This document shows positions 32,985 to 39,171 of a stretch of 64,000 nt of DNA, one piece after another (position 1 is the stretch's first letter; each line of letters begins with the position of its first letter). This DNA is from Hyphomicrobium_B sp001006785 (lineage in GTDB: Bacteria; Pseudomonadota; Alphaproteobacteria; Rhizobiales; Hyphomicrobiaceae): positions 1,426,001-1,490,000 of the forward strand of contig NZ_CDHO01000003.1 in the NCBI RefSeq assembly GCF_001006785.1. The letters are read 5' to 3'. The translations under genes were made by a program, and so were the position numbers. Below the pieces are notes generated by a model. That model did not search any database. It was given only the letters and a program-made list of their open reading frames with translations, and was not told where the DNA came from.

Positions 32985-33557
32985 ATGTGGCTCACAGCGA
33001 AGGCTTTCACAATGTTAGATGGTAATGGCACAACACGATGGCCTTTGGCCGAGCTGCTGCAGTCCTCCACTCCTCACCCTGACTTCGGCGCGGGCGCGTT
33101 GTTGTTTGGCCAATTCGTAGGGGTCTGGGATGCGGACGTCAGGTTTATCGACTCGGACGGCTCGGTGTCGATCGATGGGCCCGGCGTCTGGTCATTTGGC
33201 TGGGTGCTCGACGGCAGAGTAATCCAAGACGTTTTGACCTACCCACGAGCAGGCAGCGCACGACCAGGCGAGCGCGGTATTGGCACGACCTTGCGACGCT
33301 ACAATCCAGATGCCGACACCTGGGCAGTGATATGGTGCGGAGCGACCTCGGGCGTTTTGGTCACTCTGACCGCCAAGGCCGTCGACTACGGTATCCAGCT
33401 CGATGGCTTCGCCGCGAACGGCACGCCGCTCCGTTGGTCCTTCACGGATATCGCCGATGATAGGTTTCACTGGGGAGGCTACATCCTAGATCAGGAGGGT
33501 TCCTGGCGGCTCGAACAGGAAATGAACGTCCGGCGCCGCCTCGAACGCCCCTCCTAG
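32985..33557 (+). CDS. dcmC: DcmC (orf192-like), lipocalin/DUF1579-like protein
   Basis: The frame from ATG 32985 has 190 codons. A TTG at 32943 (204 codons, overlapping dcmB by 8 bp) and an ATG at 33012 are alternatives. The product alternates strands (LFGQFVGVWDADVRFIDSDG, GPGVWSFGWVLDGRVIQDVL, TLRRYNPDADTWAVIWCGAT) as in small beta-barrel DUF1579/lipocalin-like proteins that bind hydrophobic ligands. By position it is the second conserved unknown gene of the dcm cluster (orf192). No catalytic motif is visible. Confidence 0.8.
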   Translation: MWLTAKAFTMLDGNGTTRWPLAELLQSSTPHPDFGAGALLFGQFVGVWDADVRFIDSDGSVSIDGPGVWSFGWVLDGRVIQDVLTYPRAGSARPGERGIGTTLRRYNPDADTWAVIWCGATSGVLVTLTAKAVDYGIQLDGFAANGTPLRWSFTDIADDRFHWGGYILDQEGSWRLEQEMNVRRRLERPS

Positions 33558-33764
33558 GGCTTGTCGGATCCAGTCTTGTTAGGGGTGTGCGCAGGCCGTC
33601 AAGGTGCCGTCCGGAATGCGGTTGGAATTCGGCTTGGCGAATTCTCCGGGAACATGAAGTTATCGTTTCAGGCGGCAAGGTCAATTGGCTGATCGATGGG
33701 TTTTGTGGCGAGGGTTTGCCAACCATCGACCGGCGGGCAATAAACGGGGGATACGGCAATTAAA
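33558..33764. other. Gap after the dcm cluster
   Basis: No gene is supported. GGGGGAT at 33747-33753, about 11 bp before the next ATG, may serve as its ribosome-binding site. Confidence 0.4.
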
Positions 33765-34097
33765 ATGGCTCTAACTCATTCGCGAAGGCGCCCGACTGTC
33801 AGGCGGGCAATCTTCGTTTCGCTGGTGGTGGGAACGGTTCTCAACCTTATCAACCACTATGACGTATTTCTCACACAGACTTTGAGCTCATCGGTTCTGG
33901 TACAGATGGGCCTGACCTATCTCGTTCCGTATCTGGTTTCGACTTACAGCCAGGTCGCAGCCATTATGGAGGCCCATCAGGGTGGCTGGGGGTCTCCCCC
34001 AGCCGTCACTGATAGGGCGCCTGCCTCTTCAGGCGTCCAGGTTGCCTCACCTTTAGGGCCCCTGAATACGTTGCACAACTCTGGGCACCCAAGCTGA
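33765..34097 (+). CDS. NrtS-like small membrane protein with abnormal C-terminus
   Basis: The first 72 residues (TVRRAIFVSLVVGTVLNLIN, then QMGLTYLVPYLVSTY) match the two-helix NrtS family of small putative nitrate/nitrite carriers. After VAAIMEAH the frame runs through a GC-rich stem-loop at 33984-34004 into unrelated low-complexity sequence, so the family's own C-terminus has probably been replaced at a DNA junction. The membrane part is intact, but its activity in this form is uncertain. Confidence 0.7.
   Translation: MALTHSRRRPTVRRAIFVSLVVGTVLNLINHYDVFLTQTLSSSVLVQMGLTYLVPYLVSTYSQVAAIMEAHQGGWGSPPAVTDRAPASSGVQVASPLGPLNTLHNSGHPS
33984..34004. repeat. 9-bp GC-rich inverted repeat
   Basis: GGCTGGGGG and CCCCCAGCC are separated by TCT. 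The hairpin lies where the NrtS-like coding similarity ends and the remnant on the minus strand begins. There is no T-run, so it is more likely the scar of a DNA end or a terminator relic than a strong terminator. Confidence 0.5.
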
Positions 34098-34449
34098 GCG
34101 GGTCGCCGAGGTTCTCGCCGCTATCATGTTCGAACAAGGGTGCCAGTCGTTCTTGGCATTCGGCCAGCACGCGCTCGCACCAGGCTTCCGGGCTGCCGTC
34201 CTTGTCGAACATGTCGCTTTTCACGACGGTCAGCAATTTTCCGCGGAGCTCGTTGGTGTCGTAGCTATATCCATCCAGCGAGGCCGTCCGCCAGTTCAGG
34301 TCCCGCGTGGCCGCCCCGATCGCGAGCGTAGCGAGCTTGACCTGTTTCCAATCCAGCCCGTCGACGTGCAGCAGGCGCCATGCGTCGTAGAGATTGTAAA
34401 TCGGCGCGGGGTCTGGACGCCGATCTGCGCTGTAACGTCCTGATTTACT
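34006..34449 (-). pseudogene. Unrecognised, 5'-truncated reading frame
   Basis: A minus frame is open from just inside the IS edge at 34449 to 34006. It reads as real protein: DPAPIYNLYDAWRLLHVDGL, DWKQVKLATLAIGAATRDLN, SPEAWCERVLAECQERLAPL. No good start codon is present, and the upstream part was probably removed when the decayed IS at 34463 inserted. The C-terminal end past QSCATYS looks unrelated. I do not recognise the family. Confidence 0.45.
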
Positions 34450-34462
34450 TCATATCAGCGGG

Positions 34463-35743
34463 GCGCATTGCCTCATCAATAATGTTACCGGAGAACTGAT
34501 CGTCAGGAGTGGGGCGGCGATACCGAATCGGATCGGTATCGCCGATGGCAGGATGGAATCAGCATGGGTACGCGGCGCGAGATCACGGCGGCGGTGGTGG
34601 ACCGCTATCGATCAGCGGGGCGGATGGATAAGGGGCGCATTCTCGACGAACTTTGCGCGGTGACGGGCTGGCATCGCAAGCATGCGGTTCGGGCGCTGGC
34701 CAGTCATGTCGGAATTTCGCCGGAGGCCCGGCGGCAGCGAAGCCCGACCTATGGCGCTCCTATCAAGGATGACAGCGCGTTCATGAACGATGTCGTCGTG
34801 CCCTGGTGTCGCGCGCAAAAAATCGAGGTGACGCGTTCGCGCGCCTATAAGAAGAATGATCAAGCTTTCGTCGAGCAGAAGAACGGCGCGGTCGTCCGAC
34901 GGCTTGTGGGATACGGTCGCTTCGATGGCGGCGAGACGACGCGTGTGCTGGAACGTTTGTATGCTGCATCTCGGCTGCACACCAACTTCTTCCAGCCGTC
35001 CTTTAAGCTAAAGTACAAGCGACGCGAAGGCGCAAAAGTGATCAAGCGTTATCATGTTCCGGCCACGCCCTATGAGCGCGCACTAGCGCACCCGAAATTG
35101 AGCAGGGCCGTCAAGCGGCGTCTTCGAGAGATTTATCGCACGCTCGATCCTGTGGCTCTGCTGGCTGAGATGAGGGACGCTCAGGCGGAGCCTGGCACGC
35201 GCGTCGGCGCCCGCGCGAGTAAGCTCGCGGCAGTAGCCAGCCTACCGGCACCGACAACGAACGCAGCAGCGTTCGCGAAGAGGCTTGGCAATGATGTGCA
35301 TCTGGGGGAGCAGCGCATCATCCATCGGCGCATGCACAAGCCATATAAAAAGCGTGTCAGAATGCCATCGATTCTCGATCCGCACCGCGCTGACATCGAG
35401 CGCTGGCTGGCGGCCGAGCCTCGTCTGACCGCGCTGGCAATCCTCGGTCGCCTCGCCGAACATTCCCCCGAAAAGTTTGGGCCGCCGCAGCACACCATCG
35501 TGCAGCGCTTGTTGCGATCGCTCAGACGAAATGCAGCCGAGGTGATCGTCCCTCGCATGGCGGGGGGTACGGCACCGGCCGCCATTGGTGATCCCGGGAC
35601 TGGGGGCGGCGCTGCGTGTGATGGGCACTCCGCGACGCCCCCAGTCCCTCCGATCCTGCGAGCAATGACGCAACCTCGGACCGGCCGACAGTCGGAACTA
35701 TATCCGTCAAGCGAAAGTAACATTCTCAGGTGAGGCAATACGC
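34463..35743 (+). mobile_element. Decayed ISNCY-type element with terminal inverted repeats
   Basis: The left end GCGCATTGCCTCA (34463-34475) pairs with the right end, whose complement reads GCGTATTGCCTCA (35731-35743). A further AATGTTAC word is shared 5-6 bp inside. The 1281-bp span holds one internally deleted transposase gene. No target-site duplication is evident. Confidence 0.65.
34564..35733 (+). pseudogene. ISNCY-like transposase with internal deletion
   Basis: The reading frame is 389 codons. The N-terminus (GTRREITAAVVDRYRSAGRM, GWHRKHAVRALASH) is the HTH part of ISNCY-like integrase-fold transposases. At about residue 62 (SPTYGAPI) the sequence jumps to DDSAFMNDVVVPWCRAQKIE, a late catalytic-core segment, so about 150-200 residues with the first catalytic acidic residues are missing in frame. 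The rest (KNDQAFVEQKNGAVVRRLVG) is normal, and the extreme C-terminus runs into the right inverted repeat. It should be inactive. Confidence 0.7.
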
Positions 35744-35917
35744 GGGGTCAAGGTTCGGCGCCGATTCACACCGAGAACGAGCCGAACCCAACTCGAGCAC
35801 TTTTGCGGCCTCCAAGGTGAATACTCAGGCTGAAGCCATTGCACCGACTTCGTCGCTCCTGGCGGGGCGCGAGACAGAGCTCGACGCGTTATTGCCCAGC
35901 CGTTTAAAGGAATTTAG

Positions 35918-35942
35918 CCGCAAGGGTACGACACCCTTGCGG
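35918..35942 (+). terminator. Rho-independent terminator
   Basis: CCGCAAGGGT and ACCCTTGCGG pair around a 5-base loop and are followed by ATTTTAT. It lies between the decayed IS and the dif-like site, insulating the toxin-antitoxin module from the left. The rest of 35744-35981 shows no gene. Confidence 0.75.
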
Positions 35943-35981
35943 ATTTTATCTTCGTCCAGTCTTCTGGTAAGATATTGATAT

Positions 35982-36009
35982 TATTCGCATAACATAGATT
36001 TTGGAATTT
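35982..36009 (+). other. dif-like XerC/XerD site 2
   Basis: The XerC-like arm is TATTCGCATAA, the centre CATAGA and the XerD-like arm TTTTGGAATTT, in plus orientation. It shares the centre and flanking ATTCCTA with site 1 at 10287-10314. It marks the right edge of the large island and the left edge of the toxin-antitoxin module. Confidence 0.65.
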
Positions 36010-36152
36010 ATTCCTAGCCGACCAGTCCATGAGGCGCGGCAACGCCAAAAGTTCCCAATCAGCTTGGGACAAAGGGAGGGAGGCCCAGCAGCTGGCCAGG
36101 AACTTTAGGGGCGTTTCGTTTATTTCACTTGTTGCGTTTATTTCGAATATAG

Positions 36153-36174
36153 CCTATACAAAAGGCCGTATAGG
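36153..36174. promoter_or_regulatory. Operator palindrome of the HTH/PIN toxin-antitoxin module
   Basis: CCTATAC and GTATAGG form a 7-bp inverted repeat with an 8-bp spacer. It ends 12 bp before the antitoxin ATG and just ahead of its GGGGAGAA ribosome-binding site, the usual place for autoregulation by the antitoxin. Confidence 0.6.
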
Positions 36175-36186
36175 GGAGAAAATACG

Positions 36187-36645
36187 ATGACGATGCCAGC
36201 CTACGCTGAAGAGCTGGGAGGTACTCGCCTGCCTTCCGCGAGCGAGAAGGCGGCAGCCAACCAGCTTCGTCAGATACTCGCTTCGCATGCGACGGGAGAT
36301 GCCAAACTGCGAGTGCTCGACGATGCACAGCAGGCTGCTGAGATAACCTTGTCGCCGGCCCTGTCGAGTCTCTTGATGGAATTGCTGCGGCATATCGGTC
36401 GCGGCGATGCGGTGACGCTTGTGCCTGTGCATGAGATGTTGACTACGCAGCAAGCTGCCGACATCCTGAATGTCTCGCGTCCGTTTCTGGTCTCGCTGCT
36501 CGAGAAGGACGAAATTCAGCACGTGACAGTGGGGCGTCATCGCAGGATTAGGGCAGAGGATCTATTCGCCTATAAGCGCACGCGTGATGAAAAGCGGGGC
36601 AAAGCGCTTGCGAATCTCGCTGAGCAGGACGCGGAGCACCTGTAA
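36187..36645 (+). CDS. HTH (excisionase-type) antitoxin
   Basis: The 152-residue product has an N-terminal helical region. An excisionase/MerR-like DNA-binding domain spans about 85-130 (MLTTQQAADILNVSRPFLVS, then HVTVGRHRRIRAEDLFAYKR). This layout is common for antitoxins paired with PIN-domain toxins in proteobacteria. The strong GGGGAGAA site and upstream palindrome support the start. It ends 2 bp before the toxin's TTG, so the two are one operon. Confidence 0.85.
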   Translation: MTMPAYAEELGGTRLPSASEKAAANQLRQILASHATGDAKLRVLDDAQQAAEITLSPALSSLLMELLRHIGRGDAVTLVPVHEMLTTQQAADILNVSRPFLVSLLEKDEIQHVTVGRHRRIRAEDLFAYKRTRDEKRGKALANLAEQDAEHL

Positions 36646-36647
36646 GC

Positions 36648-37238
36648 TTGTTTGCAAACCGCTTCACCGCATTCGTCGATGCGTGCTCGCTTGCAAGCGC
36701 GCTCAAAAGGAATCTGCTTCTCTCCTTGGCGGAGGCGGAATTTTTTCGTCTCCGCTGGTCGAGCCCCGTCCTGGATGAGTCCGAAACAGCTATCGAGGAA
36801 ATTTTGACCGGCAAGGGCTTCGCCGACGCCGCGGCGCGCGCAGAGCGGGCGCGCGCCAGCATGGAAGCTGCCTTCGAAGACGCCATGGTTACAGATTTTG
36901 ATAACTTCTTGCCGGTTGCGGCGGGTCTGCCCGATCCCAACGATCACCACGTTGTTGCTGCGGCGGCCAAGACGGAAGCCGCAATGATCGTAACGGAAAA
37001 CCTTAAGGACTTTCCGGCGGCAATTCTTTCCGACCTGAACATGGAGGCGAAATCGGCCGACGCTTTCATTGCGGATACTATCGCACTCGACGAAGCTCGC
37101 GCTGTTGCAGCCATTCGGCGTATGCGCGAACGCTTCAAGAAACCGGAAATGACGCCGGCGGAGCTCTTGCTCGTAATGGAAGCTGCGGGACTGATTGAGA
37201 CGGTTGACGTGCTAAGGCCGCACGTGGAATCCCTCTAG
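36648..37238 (+). CDS. PIN-domain toxin
   Basis: The start is TTG at 36648, 2 bp after the antitoxin stop. No ATG fits the domain. The 196-residue product opens FANRFTAFVDACSLASALKR with the first PIN aspartate (D11). It has an acidic cluster in the middle and LPDPNDHHVVAAAAKTEAAM then IVTENLKDFP, the typical second half of the PIN active site. PIN toxins are Mg-dependent RNases. The C-terminal 55 residues (LDEARAVAAIRRMRERFKKP) form an added helical region found in this VapC-like subfamily. Confidence 0.88.
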   Translation: MFANRFTAFVDACSLASALKRNLLLSLAEAEFFRLRWSSPVLDESETAIEEILTGKGFADAAARAERARASMEAAFEDAMVTDFDNFLPVAAGLPDPNDHHVVAAAAKTEAAMIVTENLKDFPAAILSDLNMEAKSADAFIADTIALDEARAVAAIRRMRERFKKPEMTPAELLLVMEAAGLIETVDVLRPHVESL

Positions 37239-37297
37239 GTCAGTAGCCAACCAGACGGGCTTTTGGCAACGCGATCTTGATGCAAACTCGACTTCGG

Positions 37298-37325
37298 ATA
37301 TTCCATAATGAGTATTATGCGAAGG
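37298..37325 (-). other. dif-like XerC/XerD site 3, inverted
   Basis: Read on the minus strand, the XerC-like arm is CCTTCGCATAA, the centre TACTCA and the XerD-like arm TTATGGAATAT. The XerD arm is identical to that of site 1. The orientation is opposite to site 2, so sites 2 and 3 enclose the toxin-antitoxin pair head to head. About 15 bp next to it (37280-37295) also match the sequence left of site 1 (TGC-A-AACTCGA-TTC). Confidence 0.6.
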
Positions 37326-37480
37326 CCGTTGTCGCAACGCACGTCACATTGAATGTCGCAAGTAGTCGCCAGAAATGGCGGTATTCAGCCATTTTTTCGA
37401 AGATACACAGCGGATGTGACGCGGCAGGCATATTTCCTCGGGAAATGTTCACTGTGCTGATGGATATTTCCTCAGGATAT

Positions 37481-37497
37481 GTGACATCGCGTGTCAC
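37481..37497. promoter_or_regulatory. GTGACA-N5-TGTCAC palindrome
   Basis: A perfect 6-bp inverted repeat with a 5-bp spacer lies 21 bp upstream of the next ATG, preceded by other short repeats (ATATTTCCTC at two places). It is a likely operator for the HTH-containing gene it precedes. Confidence 0.5.
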
Positions 37498-37517
37498 TTC
37501 GCAGTAGACTCCTATCC

Positions 37518-37856
37518 ATGAAGCCGATGATGTGTTTTGAACTTCGCGCCGCCCTCGAAGACATGGGGCTCAAGCCGACGGTTCTCGCAAAAGTTTGCGG
37601 CGTGAAATACCTCGAGGCCTGGCGCTGGATTCAAGGGGAAAGGAAAATCCCCCGCTCGGTGCGCATCATCCTGACGCTGATCAAGACGCGAGCTCCCTCC
37701 CTCGTCATGTCCGGCCAGCTTTTGGAATGGGAGGTCAAGCGCCATCACGTGTTCCGCGAGGGCGAGACCTTCAGGGATGTCCTCAAGCGCTGGCATCCCG
37801 ACGTGAACCAGCGCGACACCACGGCGGAAATGCAGGTGATCAATCAGTTTCGATAG
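37518..37856 (+). CDS. HTH protein with J-domain-like C-terminus
   Basis: The start is ATG 37518. The nine extra upstream codons overlap the palindrome. The 112-residue product has a helix-turn-helix at about 5-50 (LRAALEDMGLKPTVLAKVCG, then YLEAWRWIQGERKIPRSVRI). The end (FRDVLKRWHPDVNQRDTTAE, then MQVINQFR) carries the HPD motif of a J-domain. Only the second half of a J-domain is present, so interaction with DnaK is doubtful. It may be a repressor whose C-terminus is of J-domain origin. Confidence 0.6.
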   Translation: MKPMMCFELRAALEDMGLKPTVLAKVCGVKYLEAWRWIQGERKIPRSVRIILTLIKTRAPSLVMSGQLLEWEVKRHHVFREGETFRDVLKRWHPDVNQRDTTAEMQVINQFR

Positions 37857-37866
37857 GTTCGGGGAA

Positions 37867-38604
37867 TTAGTTGAGCTTCTGCCCTTTGAACTTCGCGTAG
37901 GACGCGAGCTTCGCCGCCGCTTCGAGTTCAATGGAGAACGACCGGGCCTGGTCCGCAAGGGCACTGAGCTTTGTCAGCTCTTGGCGGGCCGCATTCGAAG
38001 AAGTGAGCAGGCGGGTCCTGTCATCAATCGATAGGTCCCAATCCGCCGCGCGTTTCAGGACCAGCTCGATTCTTTCGATATCATCTTCGACGGTCCATTG
38101 GATGTGGTCGAGGGCTTCCTCGCTACGGGGTTGCCGCCTTGTGATGGCCTGGGTGAGATCGGCGATGATGTCGGCTTCGGGCCTCGCCCATTGACTGAGC
38201 TTCGCGATCCACAATCCAACCTCTCCGGCGTGGGCTGGCACGCGGCCTGACGGCGGTTCATCGGGAACGACCGTCATCGCTTCAGAGAGAGTAAGCAGTT
38301 TGCGCCAGTGTCCCTGCACCTTGGTGATGCGTGAGATGAGGTCCAACAGAAGGTCGCTTCGGCCGTGTTTGGTTTCGACCCACGCCGAAAGAAGCTCCAA
38401 TCTGGAGGACGTGCGCGTGAGGTTGCGGATGATTGTTGTATGATTTCGGCGGTGAATCTTTTGCGGGACGGGTTCCGCTGGGCCTTCCGCAAGGGAGAGG
38501 CTGTAGAGGACTTCAAGCTCGGCCTCGCGCCACCAGTCCAACATTCCCATCAGCCAGATATCCGGGTCATCGGAGAGAAGCGGGTTTGGCGCGGTGGTGG
38601 TCAT
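37867..38604 (-). CDS. Unrecognised helical protein
   Basis: The 245-residue product (MTTTAPNPLLSDDPDIWLMG) is predicted mostly alpha-helical, rich in Leu, Arg, Ser and Asp, with no membrane segment or known motif. It is convergent with the HTH/J-like gene, with 10 bp between the stops. It faces away from the nuclease remnant on its other side. No function can be assigned. Its codon usage suits a real gene. Confidence 0.6.
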   Translation of the reverse strand: MTTTAPNPLLSDDPDIWLMGMLDWWREAELEVLYSLSLAEGPAEPVPQKIHRRNHTTIIRNLTRTSSRLELLSAWVETKHGRSDLLLDLISRITKVQGHWRKLLTLSEAMTVVPDEPPSGRVPAHAGEVGLWIAKLSQWARPEADIIADLTQAITRRQPRSEEALDHIQWTVEDDIERIELVLKRAADWDLSIDDRTRLLTSSNAARQELTKLSALADQARSFSIELEAAAKLASYAKFKGQKLN

Positions 38605-38647
38605 TGGGTCGGCATTTACACCGTATGCTGATGATTGCCAATGGTTA

Positions 38648-39135
38648 AGCTGCGCAGCCGTGGCGGAGCGCCGGATCGGGCGGCCCGCTTTACATCATCC
38701 CGGAGGACCGGCGCCGCATCCGCGAACTTCTGGAGCGCCCTTTTGACGCCGCGCACCAACGGCGTGGGCTTCTGCAGCGGATCGAACTGGCGATGTCGGA
38801 GAACAACCCGCACCCGAAGCTGGATGAGGCAACGTGTGAGCATGTCCTGCCCAAAAAGCCGGGGCGTGGCGGGCCGTGGTCCAAGACATTCGACCCGTCG
38901 GCGTCGCGGGAATGCGCCAATCTCCAGGGCAACCTGGTGCGCTCAACCGCCGCCACAACGAGGTTGCGGGCAACAAGCCGTTCGAGGAAAAGAAGCGTGT
39001 GCTGTTCCGGGTATCCCGGCAGCGCTTTTTCGAAACGGCGAAAGCATCCGCAGCTATGATGATTGGACACCGGCTGTCATCAAGAAGCGCACCCGCGAAA
39101 TGGCGGGCCAGCTGGCGAGTGTGTGGGAGCTTTAG
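38648..39135 (+). pseudogene. DUF1524/HNH (GmrSD-type) nuclease remnant with two frameshifts
   Basis: Three frames in succession carry one protein. The first reads PLYIIPEDRRRIRELLERPF to LDEATCEHVLPKKPG (to about 38955). The second reads NRRHNEVAGNKPFEEKKRVL and FRVSRQRFFETAK. The third reads RSYDDWTPAVIKKRTREMAG and ends at 39135. The EHVLP and NRRHNEVAGNKPFEEKK blocks are the His-Asn-His core of DUF1524, found at the C-terminus of GmrSD-type modification-dependent nucleases. The DUF262 half is absent. The gene is dead unless the shifts are sequencing errors. Confidence 0.6.
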
Positions 39136-39171
39136 ACAAGCGCGGCTGGGGACAGGGCGAAAGTCTTGTCC

